Counted from the first letter of the stretch, positions 51,895 through 62,524 are shown. The stretch: DNA of 64,000 nucleotides from Bacteroidota bacterium (GCA_020161835.1 JAIUNL010000002.1:248001-312000); one strand, 5' to 3'. The notes: generated from the sequence alone by a model not told the origin. Program-made: numbers and translations.

Positions 51895-53571
51895 ATGGCA
51901 GTTTTCAAAACGCTTACAATTCCGGAAGCCGTCAGCCACTCGGTCTCCGCTTTCGCCTCCCGCCCCGCATTGGGTGATGCTGAGGGAAAATTTTTAACCT
52001 ATCAGGATCTGAAATACCGCATTCAGGACATCCGTGAGTTACTCAAAACCCAGGGAATCATCAAGGGTGACCGGGTTGCCATTCTGAGTGAAAACCAGAT
52101 CAACTGGGGAGTTGCTTACCTTGGCATAACCACCTACGGGGCAGTTGCGGTTCCAATCCTGCCTGATTTTCATGCAACTGCAATTGCCCATATCCTCAGG
52201 CATTCAGAGTCAAAACTTGTTCTGGTCTCTTCCAGGTTTTCATCTAAGATTGCCGATGTTCAGGGTACCGTTCAGGTCAGTCTTGAAGATTTTAAAGTAA
52301 GACCAGCCGGTAGTTTTATTGAAGGAATTCTGCATCAGGGCGAAACAAAATTTTCGCATCTGAAAGAAACTGCTATGAAATGGATGGGCAAAATTAAGCA
52401 CGATATTGCTGAAGATGATCTCGCCGTTATCATTTATACTTCAGGCACAACCGGTCACTCAAAAGGAGTCATGCTCTCGCATAAAAACCTCATTTTTGAT
52501 GCCGTTAAAACCCTTGAAATGGTTGAAATTTTACCCACAGACCGTTTTCTTTCCATTCTTCCGCTTGCTCACACATACGAATGCACACTTGGTCTGCTGG
52601 CACCCATGATTCATGGAGCCTGTGTGTATTATCTCGACAAACCGCCTACAGCCGCAGCACTTCTTCCTGCCTTGTCGAAAATCAAGCCAACCATTATGTT
52701 GTCGGTTCCGCTTGTCATTGAAAAAATGTACAAGCTCCGGATTTTACCAAAACTCACGGGAAATTTTCTCATGAGGAGAATCTATCCGTTACCGGTCTTC
52801 AGAAAATTACTCAACAAGGCTGCCGGGAAAAAATTGGCCGAAACCTTTGGCGGGCAACTGAAAATGTTCTGCATTGGTGGTGCAGGTCTGGCTTCAGATG
52901 TTGAATTCTTTCTTCGCGAAGCTGGTTTCCCATATTGCATTGGCTATGGACTTACTGAAACAGCCCCACTTGTTACCGGTACCAATCCGGCAGGAACAAA
53001 ATATAAATCTGCAGGAAAAGTACTCAATGGGATGCAAATTAAAATTCATGACCCGCATCCGGTAACCGGAGAAGGCGAAGTCTGGATTAAAGGAAATAAC
53101 GTCATGCGGGGATATTACCGCGATCCTGAAAAAACATCAGAAGTTTTAACTTCAGACGGATGGTTCAAATCGGGAGATCTTGGTGTCATAGACAAAGAAG
53201 GTTACCTGTTTATCAAAGGCCGGCTTAAAAATATGATACTGGGCCCCAGCGGAGAAAACATCTATCCGGAAGAGATCGAATCCATTCTGAACGAAAATGA
53301 ATGGATCTTAGAGTCTTTGGTTTATGAAGAGGGTGGACAGCTCACTGCACGGGTCTTCTTGAATTATGAAGTAATTGACATCGACATCAGTCACCGGCAT
53401 TCGCACAGCGAACAAGACTCACGACGGATTGTAGAACAATATCTGGAAAAGGTAAAAAATGAAACCAATGCACGGGTGAGTAAATTTGCAAGAATAGCAA
53501 GACTTGTTGAACAAACAGAACCCTTTGAAAAAACACCGACCCAGAAAATCAAACGATATCTTTACAACTAA
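51895..53571 (+). CDS. AMP-forming acyl-CoA ligase (second)
   Basis: This 558-residue ligase activates a carboxylic acid. It has the ATP loop VIIYTSGTTGHSKGVMLSHK, GYGLTETAPLVTG, and the hinge GWFKSGDLGVIDKEGYLFIKGRLKNMILGPSGENIYPEEIE. Its C-terminal domain ends in PTQKIKRYLYN with the catalytic Lys (TPTQKIKR). It is shorter than and only distantly similar to the ligase at 48.1-49.9 kb. The fatty-acid chain length it prefers is unknown. A strong terminator follows. Confidence 0.9.
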   Translation: MAVFKTLTIPEAVSHSVSAFASRPALGDAEGKFLTYQDLKYRIQDIRELLKTQGIIKGDRVAILSENQINWGVAYLGITTYGAVAVPILPDFHATAIAHILRHSESKLVLVSSRFSSKIADVQGTVQVSLEDFKVRPAGSFIEGILHQGETKFSHLKETAMKWMGKIKHDIAEDDLAVIIYTSGTTGHSKGVMLSHKNLIFDAVKTLEMVEILPTDRFLSILPLAHTYECTLGLLAPMIHGACVYYLDKPPTAAALLPALSKIKPTIMLSVPLVIEKMYKLRILPKLTGNFLMRRIYPLPVFRKLLNKAAGKKLAETFGGQLKMFCIGGAGLASDVEFFLREAGFPYCIGYGLTETAPLVTGTNPAGTKYKSAGKVLNGMQIKIHDPHPVTGEGEVWIKGNNVMRGYYRDPEKTSEVLTSDGWFKSGDLGVIDKEGYLFIKGRLKNMILGPSGENIYPEEIESILNENEWILESLVYEEGGQLTARVFLNYEVIDIDISHRHSHSEQDSRRIVEQYLEKVKNETNARVSKFARIARLVEQTEPFEKTPTQKIKRYLYN

Positions 53572-53572
53572 A

Positions 53573-53609
53573 ACAAAAAAGGGCTGCCAACTGGCAGCCC
53601 TTTTTTGTT
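53573..53609 (+). terminator. Bidirectional terminator between the ligase and PKD genes
   Basis: AACAAAAAAGGGCTGCC and GGCAGCCCTTTTTTGTT pair perfectly with loop AACT, between convergent genes. Confidence 0.92.
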
Positions 53610-53629
53610 AACACCAATTTGGTGCTGAG

Positions 53630-56600
53630 TTATTTTGCAGTAACTGTGTAAATGGTTTCAGCTGGTGTTCCACCATAAATGTCACGATCAGTTACCCGAA
53701 GTGTAAACTGATTGTCACCCTGCTGAATTTTTACAGAGATACTTTGCCCAAAGCCCACAGATTTACCGGCATTGAACCACTCGTAAATCACATTCTTTTC
53801 TTCAGGCCGGTTAACTTCAGGTGCATCAAGCTCAACCGTTGGGTTTGCAGGATTCCATGCAACCGATTGTTTTACATTTTCAACCGATTTAAAGGTCAGA
53901 GCTTCCCAAACTTCAACTTTGAAATTTTCCTGTTTCAGAATTTCATTCCGTGGTTTCCATACAACCCTTATGGTTCTGGTGCCAAGTGTATCTGCAACCC
54001 AGGCAGATTGGACTTTACCAGCAGAATGGAACCCGGCAAACTGCGGCAGGTAAAACGATTCAGCTGTCAGAATTGTACCCTGACTGATAAATTCGGGCAC
54101 CTTGATGGTGATATACGGAGCTGGCTTCACAACAATGAGTTGCTCAATACTGTCAGCAGAGTTACTCATTCCCTTATTATCGTTTTGCAATAAAGTTAAC
54201 CGGTAACTGCCGGCATTTAATTTCAAAACAGGCTCAGTAAGAACGCTTCCGTCAAGTTTCCAGACTGTAGTAAGATTATCTCCATCACGATCACTTGATT
54301 CAGATGGTTTAAGAGCAACTGTTTCAAGTTCATACACAGGAAGACTAAGTGTCATTCTTGGCAATGGTGCTGCATTCACAACTAATTGACTTTGGAGTGT
54401 CGCAGTTTTGGTTGATGTGGTTGAATTATCATAAACCTTCAGTTCAAGATTATATTTCCCGAACCGTGGCGATGGTACTGTAATAAACGGATCAGTTCCA
54501 ATCACTTTACCATTTAACTTCCATTCAAACAAAGTAATGATTCCGTCTGGATCTGATGATTCCCTTCCGTCAAGTACCAACGGATCGCCTTCACCAATCA
54601 TCTCAGGAACAACCCATTGAACAATTGGTTTGTCATTTACGGCAACTGTCTTTTCAGTAAATGCTTTGTTATTGGTTCCGTCAATATTGGTGATATTCAG
54701 GGTAACCAGATACTTTCCGGGTTTTGTAAATGAGTGATTGATTACCGGACCTGAATAGGTTACAGAATCACTTTCACCTTTAATTTTCCATTGGAAATTA
54801 TTGATGGTAACCGGTGATAATGAAGGCGCTCCGTCAAACCGGACCGATTCATTCAATGACACCCAATCGGCTGATTTGATAACAGCAACAGGACCATCAA
54901 GAACTTTAACCGTTCCTGAAGACTGGCTTAACGGTTGTTCAATACCTGCATCGCCACCTTTTACTGTAAGAGTAACAATGTAGTTACCAGTTGTTTTAAA
55001 GGCATAAGCAACAGTCGGTCCGTAGGCCTTGTCACCATTTCCGAAATCCCATTCATAATAGGTAATTTTTCCTGACTGATATTCAGAACGGATACCGTTA
55101 AACTGAATGGATTTACCAATAAATGCTGTTGTGTCTTTAAATCCCATATTGGCAACCGGGTAATTCTGGACTTCAAGAGCAACCGTTGTGATTGTTGGCT
55201 GATCTGAGAAACCATCAGACAATTCTGCAGAAACCAAATAAAAACCGGGTTTCTGGAAGTTGAAAGTTGGATTTAGTTCATTACTCGTAACGCCATTGAG
55301 GAAGGTCCATTTAACTTTAACCGGGTCACCATCCGGATCAAAACATTTTGATGCATCAAACTGAACCGGTCTTCCGGCTTTTACAACCATGAAAGAATCC
55401 ATTATGGCCACTGGCGGACGGTTAACCGTTACCTGAATGGTATCAGAAATCTTTGAATTTATACGGCCTTGCTGGTCATCAATTTCAACTGCGAGTTTAT
55501 GCAATCCACCATCAGGGGCATACCATTGAACTGCTGGTTTTTCACTTTTCCCACCGTCAGGGAACGTCCATAGGAATTTAAGGTCCTGACCATCAGCATC
55601 AAATGACTTCGAGGCATCCATCTGTACCCGACGGGCATTTGATTTTACTGTCTTGTTTACAATCAATTTTGGAGCAGTATTGATCAGAAGGATATTTCCT
55701 TCAGAAAGAACAACCGAGTTGCTGAAGCCTTCACCATCATCAACCGACAGACTGAACTTTTCAGGACCGGTTTTAGAGAATTTTTTACTGACTTTTTCGC
55801 CGGTCATCACAACACCATCAGAAAATGTCCAGCGGTAAACCTTCACTTTGCCATCCGGATCAATTGAACCTGAACCATCAAATTCAACCGCAGTTTCAGG
55901 GTCGGCAACCACAGGAGTAAACTTGACTTTCGGAACCGGTGAATAGTTAACGTGCACTTTTTTGGATACAACGTTCACTGCCTGATCAAAACCAGAATTA
56001 TCTTTAACTTTCAGGGTTAAAACATGATCACCGGGTACAGAAAGTGGTGTAGTAGCTTTTAATTCATTTGAGAATACTGCACCATTTATCAGCCATTCAT
56101 AAGAACCGATTTTACCGTCTGTGTCTGATGATTTTTCTGCGCTCACTTCGAGTATTTTGGCAGGATCATGACGATCAGGTGCGGTAATGACTGCAACCGG
56201 GTATTCATTAATAGTAATGGAGTGGGTAACAGACTGAACAGAATTAAGTTGCCGCTGGCCATCATCAACGGTCAGGGTAACCTTATAAGTGCCTGGATTT
56301 TGGAAAACGTGGTTTACTTTGCTGCCTTGTTCACGGCTTCCGTCACCGAAATCCCATTGATAACTGAAAATCCCCTGATCAGAATCCCTTGAGCTGTCTG
56401 CATTAAAAAACTGGGATGCAGAAAAATCTTTGTCTTTGGCTAATATAACCGGCTTAGGAGGAAAATTGACATAAATCGTTTTCTTTAACTCCTGAATTGA
56501 ATTTATTGAACCTTCACCGTCATCAACCTTTAATGTTACCGTATAGGTACCAGGATTGACGAATGAACTCGTGTTGGTTTGTCCGGTTAGAGTTCTGCCA

Positions 56601-58366
56601 TCAGAAAGAATCCATTCAAACAGAAGTTTTTTATTATCCGGATCAATGGTTTTTTCAGCATTCAGGGCAAATCTCTGATCAGTTGAAACCATTTCAGGTA
56701 AATCAAAATAGGGTGCCGGTGGAGCGTTTACTTTATACTTGAACGTAGTTTTGTAGGTTGAATTTGATGCCCCGATCGGGTCACTCACAGTCAGGGTAAT
56801 TTCATAATTACCAAACCGTTCGTGTTTGAGGAGTACTTCTTCGTTGTTATTGCTTGAAACAATGCCTGAACCGGTCCAGTTAAATGTAAGAGGCTGCCGA
56901 TCCTGGTCTTCTGTATTTTTTGCGATGAATTTAACTTCTTCGCCCTGAGCAAATTTTTCAATCCCGCTAATTTCTGTGTAAGGCTGTGAGTTTACGATTA
57001 CTTGTTTCGTTGCAGTATCAGAAGCACATGATGAGTTTGTATTTTCTCCTGAAACAACAAGTTTTACATTATAAACGCCAGGAATGATAGTAGAAAAATC
57101 AAATTTCAAATCTGTTTTTCTGAGCTGATCATTAACAAACCACATGTAACGAAGTCCTTCATTTTCCTTACCCTGCGCCGCAATTGCGCTGAATTTAATA
57201 AGTTCAGAAGGGGCAACATTGTCTTTATCAGAAACAACAACCGCATTGGGTCTGTTTCTAAAAGTGGCAGTTGTAGAGAACGTCCAGTATTGAGGGAAAT
57301 AAACTTTTTGAGTTGGGAAAATGATGTTGATGGGATAGGTACCGGGATTTCCAAAATTGATTGTTGCTGCTGAACCTTCAATAAACTGGTTGTCACCATA
57401 AATAAAAGCCGCTTTTGACCTCATTGAAAGCTGGTCTGGCGGGACTTCAAGACTGAAATACATTGAAAAGCAATCTTCAACAGTTTGCTGATTTACATTG
57501 ATTTTAGGTTTGCTGAGAATGGCAGTTGAAATGAAATTCATATTCCATAGAATAGGTTTCAGCTTTCCATAAATTCCGAGGGTATTGTTGGGTTCATCGG
57601 TACCGGTGATCGTTAACCCCCATTGGTTTTGAATCCCGAACTTATCGGCTTCCCATTTTACAATATTTTCGCCAACAAGAAAATTTGAACCGAAATAGTC
57701 TTTTATATATATTTTTGAATCATCAACGCCGATTGTTTCAAGTTGAGGCGGTTCAAATTCTGAATCAAAAGCAGGAAGAAACTGAATTTCATCTTTTTCA
57801 TTCAGGTTAAAAACAGTTACAGACAAATCAGTTGAGAGCAATTGCCATTTTGCACTTTGTGTAAAAACACCTTCCCTGTCCGTTACATTGATTTTAAAAT
57901 TGTTAATATCATCACCGTCATTGGCATAAACCCTGAGAATATACCCATTTGCGCTGTTCTTTATGGTTGAGAAGGTAATCCAGCGGTTAGAATATTTGCT
58001 TTCAGTTCCGGCAACAATAGAAACAATGGGCTCTGCGGTACTTGCCTTGGTGACGAGATCAGTTCCACTTAAATCGTACAAAGTTTCAAATTTATAAAGA
58101 CCAAAAGTGGTAATGGTATTCGGTTCATTTTTTAAAAAGTCTGACGACCCTGCAATACCGGCGTCAAAAATTTGAATAACCGCATCACCTGCATCAGTAT
58201 TCGGCCTGATCCAGTAATCAAAAATGTGATATTTATCGCCAGACTCGGCTTTAACTTTTACACCAGCAATTGAAAGAAAAACATCAGACTGACTAAATGC
58301 TGTCCCACCAAAAATGGTAAAAAGCAAAATCAGGCAACACCAAGTAACCAATACCCGTTTTTTCAT
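53630..58366 (-). CDS. Large exported PKD-repeat protein
   Basis: This 1578-residue secreted protein has a signal peptide (MKKRVLVTWCCLILLFTIFGGTAFSQ), an N-terminal region of about 340 residues of unknown type, and about 12 PKD-like domains of 85-90 residues. The usual motifs are present, such as YQWDFGDGSREQGSKVNHVF, YEWDFGNGDKAYGPTVAYAF and GTYTVTLKVDDGEG. A final beta domain ends in RVTDRDIYGGTPAETIYTVTAK. No type IX C-terminal signal, enzyme domain or membrane anchor is seen. PKD arrays usually mediate surface or polymer contacts. It is single, followed by a terminator shared with the ligase gene. Confidence 0.9.
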   Translation of the reverse strand: MKKRVLVTWCCLILLFTIFGGTAFSQSDVFLSIAGVKVKAESGDKYHIFDYWIRPNTDAGDAVIQIFDAGIAGSSDFLKNEPNTITTFGLYKFETLYDLSGTDLVTKASTAEPIVSIVAGTESKYSNRWITFSTIKNSANGYILRVYANDGDDINNFKINVTDREGVFTQSAKWQLLSTDLSVTVFNLNEKDEIQFLPAFDSEFEPPQLETIGVDDSKIYIKDYFGSNFLVGENIVKWEADKFGIQNQWGLTITGTDEPNNTLGIYGKLKPILWNMNFISTAILSKPKINVNQQTVEDCFSMYFSLEVPPDQLSMRSKAAFIYGDNQFIEGSAATINFGNPGTYPINIIFPTQKVYFPQYWTFSTTATFRNRPNAVVVSDKDNVAPSELIKFSAIAAQGKENEGLRYMWFVNDQLRKTDLKFDFSTIIPGVYNVKLVVSGENTNSSCASDTATKQVIVNSQPYTEISGIEKFAQGEEVKFIAKNTEDQDRQPLTFNWTGSGIVSSNNNEEVLLKHERFGNYEITLTVSDPIGASNSTYKTTFKYKVNAPPAPYFDLPEMVSTDQRFALNAEKTIDPDNKKLLFEWILSDGRTLTGQTNTSSFVNPGTYTVTLKVDDGEGSINSIQELKKTIYVNFPPKPVILAKDKDFSASQFFNADSSRDSDQGIFSYQWDFGDGSREQGSKVNHVFQNPGTYKVTLTVDDGQRQLNSVQSVTHSITINEYPVAVITAPDRHDPAKILEVSAEKSSDTDGKIGSYEWLINGAVFSNELKATTPLSVPGDHVLTLKVKDNSGFDQAVNVVSKKVHVNYSPVPKVKFTPVVADPETAVEFDGSGSIDPDGKVKVYRWTFSDGVVMTGEKVSKKFSKTGPEKFSLSVDDGEGFSNSVVLSEGNILLINTAPKLIVNKTVKSNARRVQMDASKSFDADGQDLKFLWTFPDGGKSEKPAVQWYAPDGGLHKLAVEIDDQQGRINSKISDTIQVTVNRPPVAIMDSFMVVKAGRPVQFDASKCFDPDGDPVKVKWTFLNGVTSNELNPTFNFQKPGFYLVSAELSDGFSDQPTITTVALEVQNYPVANMGFKDTTAFIGKSIQFNGIRSEYQSGKITYYEWDFGNGDKAYGPTVAYAFKTTGNYIVTLTVKGGDAGIEQPLSQSSGTVKVLDGPVAVIKSADWVSLNESVRFDGAPSLSPVTINNFQWKIKGESDSVTYSGPVINHSFTKPGKYLVTLNITNIDGTNNKAFTEKTVAVNDKPIVQWVVPEMIGEGDPLVLDGRESSDPDGIITLFEWKLNGKVIGTDPFITVPSPRFGKYNLELKVYDNSTTSTKTATLQSQLVVNAAPLPRMTLSLPVYELETVALKPSESSDRDGDNLTTVWKLDGSVLTEPVLKLNAGSYRLTLLQNDNKGMSNSADSIEQLIVVKPAPYITIKVPEFISQGTILTAESFYLPQFAGFHSAGKVQSAWVADTLGTRTIRVVWKPRNEILKQENFKVEVWEALTFKSVENVKQSVAWNPANPTVELDAPEVNRPEEKNVIYEWFNAGKSVGFGQSISVKIQQGDNQFTLRVTDRDIYGGTPAETIYTVTAK

Positions 58367-58704
58367 ATCATCTACTCAATTTATATTGTTAAAATTCTGA
58401 ATCAGGAACTTTTTGATCATTCTCTTACACTTATTAAACTAACTTAACCGAAGAATGACACTAAAATAAAGCTTTAAGTCAATAACTTCTTTCATTTTTC
58501 ATAATTTAAGAGGAAACCCTGCAAAGAAAAGAAAAAAAGGTGGTGAATTCAAAGTAAAAACATAAAGCCTTCTCTGCTTAATGAACCCTTAATAGAAGGG
58601 GTTCCACTAAAACAGAATGTAAAATATTGTAATTTTTGTATTTAGAACTTTAAACCGGTTCCCCCTGTTCGAAGATCCATATTCAGTTCCAATATGTTTT
58701 TTAA
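58367..58704. other. Intergenic region
   Basis: This region lies between the PKD gene start and the end of the EamA gene. It is AT-rich and has no gene. A weak hairpin GAACCC...GGGTTC is at about 58580-58601. No promoter matching TTG-N20-TAnnTTTG was found for the PKD gene. Confidence 0.5.
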
Positions 58705-59616
58705 TTAAAGAAACAGAATTGCAACTCCGGTTACTGATAATATTGCACCCAAAATTTCCTTTGGAGTAACTTTTTCCCCAAAGAAAAAAACGCTGGGTGG
58801 AATGATTAGCACAGGAACAATGGCCATAATGGTAGCAGCAACACCTGCATGGGTATTCTGAACCGCAATCAATGAAAAGGATACACCCAGAAAAGGCCCA
58901 AAAAAGGCACCCAGTGTCAGCCACGACATTGCAGACTTGTGTTTAACCGCAGAAAAAACCCGTGACCACCGTCCAAAAACTGTAAAAATCGCAGCAAAAC
59001 CAATAATTCCTGCTATGATCCGTATTTGTGTTGATGCAAAAGCATCGTAATTCTGCATGCCGATTTTACTTAAAATCAGCCCGAGAGCCTGACCCACTGC
59101 CCCGCCAAAAGCCAGAAGCAATCCGCTAAGCGGATAGGAGAGTTTAAACTTTTTCGGGTCTGCCCCCTCTTCATGACCAGGCTGATCGAGTACGACCATT
59201 GCAATACCGGTCAGAGTCAATACCATGCCGGCACCGTGGTACCACGTCAATATTTCACCCAGAAAAATCCATCCGAAGAGGGCTGTCATTGGCGGAGCAA
59301 GAGCCATAATCAGCATTGACACCCGGGCACTCATAACCATGTAGGATTTAAAAAGAAACAAATCGCCCAAAACAAAACCAACGAAACCTGATAGCATCAG
59401 CCACAGCCAGGCATGAGTTGAAGCATCCGTCGGGAAAAAATAACCGCGTGAAACCCACGAATAAACCGAAATAAAAAGAAAGGCAATAACCAGCCGGATA
59501 ATATTGACCGAAAGTGACCCGACCGATTTACTGGCCTTTTCGAACGATAAAGCGGTAACCGTCCAGAAAATGGCAGTCAACAGGGCAGCAAGTTCTCCAA
59601 CATGTCCGGAAATCAT
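58705..59616 (-). CDS. EamA/DMT family transporter
   Basis: This 303-residue protein has 10 membrane helices in two EamA repeats. The first ends with VSMLIMALAPPMTALFGWIFLGEILTWYHGAGMVLTLTGIAMVVL and the second with AGVAATIMAIVPVLIIPPSVFFFGEKVTPKEILGAILSVTGVAILF, the repeat signature. A short cytosolic loop (DQPGHEEGADPKKF) joins them. Members move metabolites or amino acids, and the substrate cannot be told. GAGG precedes the ATG. It is a single gene. Confidence 0.9.
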   Translation of the reverse strand: MISGHVGELAALLTAIFWTVTALSFEKASKSVGSLSVNIIRLVIAFLFISVYSWVSRGYFFPTDASTHAWLWLMLSGFVGFVLGDLFLFKSYMVMSARVSMLIMALAPPMTALFGWIFLGEILTWYHGAGMVLTLTGIAMVVLDQPGHEEGADPKKFKLSYPLSGLLLAFGGAVGQALGLILSKIGMQNYDAFASTQIRIIAGIIGFAAIFTVFGRWSRVFSAVKHKSAMSWLTLGAFFGPFLGVSFSLIAVQNTHAGVAATIMAIVPVLIIPPSVFFFGEKVTPKEILGAILSVTGVAILFL

Positions 59617-59780
59617 CTTATCCTCAAAAAAATATTAAAAATCAGGGCTGAATGGAGGGAATCAAAATAGAAACACCATGAAATGAAGGGGATTCCTTAC
59701 TATTTTGCAGTGAAAGTCTGGTCTCATGCAAATTCGTTTTCTATCTTGTCATATTGATACAGACTTCATGGAGTTTTAAA

Positions 59781-61568
59781 ATGAAAACACTATTACTTGT
59801 TAGTTTTTTTTCGCTGCTGATTTCATCATGTAATAATCAAACCACACTTCAAAAAGAAGTGCAGGCTTTTCTTGACGATTATAATGCTACCTATACTGAA
59901 CTTGGTACACAAGTCAATGAAGCCCAATGGAAATTGAACACCCTGATAAAAGACGGTGATACTCTAACCGGAAAACTTGCAGATCAGGCAAGTCTGGCAT
60001 TTTCAGATTTTACAGGAAAAAAAGTTACAAGTGATCAGGTTTCTGTTTGGTTAAAGCAACCTGAACTTCTCACCAATCTCCAGGTGAAGCAACTCAGAAA
60101 AATACTCTATCTGGCAGCCAACAATCCAGAATCAGAGAAAGAAAAAGTGAAACTGAGAATTTCTGCGGAAACTGAACAAACCCGGGCTCTCTTCGGATTT
60201 GATTTTAAACTGAACGGAAAATCTGTTTCCACCAATCAGATAGATTCTATTTTAAATAAATCTGAAAATATTCAGGATCGCCTTGAGGCCTGGCAAACCA
60301 GCAAGGAGGTTGGCCGTGTTTTAAAACCGGGACTTTCGAACCTGCAAAAACTCAGAAATGAAACAGTAGCAGGCTTGGGTTATTCTGATTTCTTTTCATA
60401 TCAGGTATCCGATTATGGTATGACAACAGAAGAAATGATGGCACTCAATCAGCAAATAATTAAAGAAATCTGGCCATTATACCGTGAACTGCACACCTGG
60501 GCCAGATATGAACTGGCTAAAAAATACAAATCAAAAACAGTTCCTGATGAAATTCCAGCACATTGGCTGCCCAATCGGTGGGGACAGGACTGGACGGCTT
60601 TGGTTGATGTGGCAGGATTAAATCTTGACTCTATTCTTGCAACAAAAACCCCAGAATGGATCATGAAAACCGGAGAAGAATTTTATACCAGTATTGGCTA
60701 TGAAAAACTTCCGGCATCTTTCTGGGAAAAATCAGATTTGTACCCGCTTCCTGCCGGAGTTGATTACCGGAAAAACAACCATGCTTCAGCCTGGCACATC
60801 GATCTGAATCATGATGTTCGTTCATTGATGAGTGTTGAATCAAATGCCGACTGGTACGAAACGGTTAATCATGAACTCGGCCATATTTATTACTATCTCA
60901 GTTATACAAATCCTGATGTTCCACCGTTGCTCAGAGAAGGTGCAAACCGGGCTTACCATGAGGCAATCGGGACGCAGATTGGCATGGCGGCCATGATGAA
61001 GGCTTTTCTTGCAAGCAACGGCCTTTTACCTGCAAACAGTCAAACAGATGAAACCCGTACTCTTTTAAAACAGGCCCTGAATTATGTCGTCTTTATTCCC
61101 TGGTCAGCCGGCGTGATGACCGGATTTGAACATGAACTTTATGCAAACAAATTGCCGGTTGATCAGTACAATAAAAAATGGTGGGAGCTCGTTAAAAAAT
61201 ATCAGGGAATTGTTCCTCCATCATCCAGAGGTGAAGAATTCTGTGATGCAGCGTCAAAAACCCACATTAATGACGACGCCGCCCAGTATTATGATTATGC
61301 ACTTTCAAATGTGATTCTTTTTCAGTTGCATGAACATATTGCAACGAATATTTTGAAACAGGATCCAAGAAACTGCAATTATCACGGAAATAAAGCCGTT
61401 GGTGATTTTCTGAAATCCATTATGATTCCGGGATCAAGCAAAGACTGGCGTCAGGTATTGAAGGATAAAACCGGAAGTGACCTCAGTGCAAAAGCAATGG
61501 TAAACTACTTTTCCCCTTTGCTGGTTTACCTTAAAAAGGAAAATGAAGGCAGAAAATATACTTTGTAG
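59781..61568 (+). CDS. M2 family peptidyl-dipeptidase (ACE-like), lipoprotein
   Basis: This 595-residue zinc peptidase is related to angiotensin-converting enzyme and removes C-terminal dipeptides. The zinc motif is HELGH (His364 and His368), with the third ligand Glu394 in EGANRAYHEAIG, aligning with the ACE pattern. A lipobox (FSLLISSCNN) predicts an envelope lipoprotein. The ATG at 59781 has GGAG nine bases upstream; an earlier start at 59754 would spoil the signal. Its length matches single-domain bacterial ACE homologues. No operon partner. Confidence 0.93.
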   Translation: MKTLLLVSFFSLLISSCNNQTTLQKEVQAFLDDYNATYTELGTQVNEAQWKLNTLIKDGDTLTGKLADQASLAFSDFTGKKVTSDQVSVWLKQPELLTNLQVKQLRKILYLAANNPESEKEKVKLRISAETEQTRALFGFDFKLNGKSVSTNQIDSILNKSENIQDRLEAWQTSKEVGRVLKPGLSNLQKLRNETVAGLGYSDFFSYQVSDYGMTTEEMMALNQQIIKEIWPLYRELHTWARYELAKKYKSKTVPDEIPAHWLPNRWGQDWTALVDVAGLNLDSILATKTPEWIMKTGEEFYTSIGYEKLPASFWEKSDLYPLPAGVDYRKNNHASAWHIDLNHDVRSLMSVESNADWYETVNHELGHIYYYLSYTNPDVPPLLREGANRAYHEAIGTQIGMAAMMKAFLASNGLLPANSQTDETRTLLKQALNYVVFIPWSAGVMTGFEHELYANKLPVDQYNKKWWELVKKYQGIVPPSSRGEEFCDAASKTHINDDAAQYYDYALSNVILFQLHEHIATNILKQDPRNCNYHGNKAVGDFLKSIMIPGSSKDWRQVLKDKTGSDLSAKAMVNYFSPLLVYLKKENEGRKYTL

Positions 61569-61756
61569 AAAAATTACAAGTGATAAGTTATAAGTCGAGC
61601 GAAGCGAAGATCCCGAAAGCTTTCGGGGTGGTAAGTTGGGCGTAGGGAAGATTTCGAATTCACTTCAAGGTTGCTTGTGTAGTCAGAAAAATTTTAAAAT
61701 TCCAAATCGAAAAAAGGTCACTGAGCGAAGTCGAAGTGCCCTTTTATTATTCGAAC
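61569..61756. repeat. Short intergenic region with three repeat words
   Basis: A GTTATAAG word (about 61583-61594) is followed directly by a copy of GAGCGAAGCGAAGATCCCG with a CCCGAAAGCTTTCGGG palindrome (61595-61625). ACTGAGCGAAGTCGAAGT is at 61720-61737. All occur elsewhere in the window. No gene is visible. Confidence 0.6.
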
Positions 61757-62524
61757 CTATTTCAGAATTTCAATATCGAAGATGGTGACATCCTCATAGG
61801 GCCATCCGCCGTCATCTGTTTTAACAGATGCAATTTTGTCAATTACATTTAACCCTTCAATCACTTCACCGAAAACGGTATGTTCGCCGTCCAGGTGAGC
61901 TGCCCCTTCGTTGGTTTTGTAAAAGGTTCGTTGCTCCGGCGAAAACTTATAATGCTGTTCTCTCTCAATTTTGTCGAGATCGGCATCGGCAAATGTTGTT
62001 CCCTGCACAATATAGAAATCTAAAGGTGATGATCGTTTCGTTGGGTTATCATCATAATCCCGGGTAGCAGCCAAAACTCCCCTTTTATGAAATCTGGATG
62101 GTCTGAATTCTGCCGGGAGAGAATAGGGTCCGAAGCTTTCCTTGTATTCCTTCCTCCCCTTCTTATCAGTATCGCCACCTTGAATTGCAAATCCCTTTAC
62201 CACCCGGTAAAACACCGTATTGTCAAAAAAATCAAGTTTAACCAACCTTATAAAATTTGCACGGTGAAGTGGGGTATCGGTATACAACCTGATTTTCATG
62301 TTCCCTTTGCTTGTTTTTAAAAGCAACAGGGTTTCTGGATTTTTATTTCCGAAATCTGTAAGAAACGAATCAACAATCTTGTTGTTCAATGCCCTGGCAG
62401 ATTTCCCGAACAGTGGCTTTTCCTCTTTTTGAGGTTCTGGCTGCGGAAGTGTTTGAGGCATTTCCTGTTGTTTACAACCAAATACAAAAACCAGAAACAG
62501 CGGTAAATAAAGAGATTTTTTCAT
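61757..62524 (-). CDS. Cyclophilin-type peptidyl-prolyl isomerase, lipoprotein
   Basis: This 255-residue protein catalyses cis-trans isomerisation of X-Pro bonds during folding in the envelope. A lipobox (LFLVFVFGCKQQ) precedes a Pro/Glu/Gln-rich linker (MPQTLPQPEPQKEEKP). The cyclophilin domain (about residues 60-255) has NFIRLVKLDFFDNTVFYRVVKGFAIQGGD, the catalytic Arg in FYRVV, and HTVFGEVIEGLNVIDKIASV. An insertion (SSPLDFYIVQGTTFADADLDKIEREQ) is typical of bacterial versions. Single gene. Confidence 0.93.
   Translation of the reverse strand: MKKSLYLPLFLVFVFGCKQQEMPQTLPQPEPQKEEKPLFGKSARALNNKIVDSFLTDFGNKNPETLLLLKTSKGNMKIRLYTDTPLHRANFIRLVKLDFFDNTVFYRVVKGFAIQGGDTDKKGRKEYKESFGPYSLPAEFRPSRFHKRGVLAATRDYDDNPTKRSSPLDFYIVQGTTFADADLDKIEREQHYKFSPEQRTFYKTNEGAAHLDGEHTVFGEVIEGLNVIDKIASVKTDDGGWPYEDVTIFDIEILK

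Noticed and set aside
58607-58924. Cys-rich leftward frame near the EamA gene as a small gene
   Set aside because: It overlaps the EamA reading frame almost entirely, has a composition typical of a shadow frame and no ribosome site.
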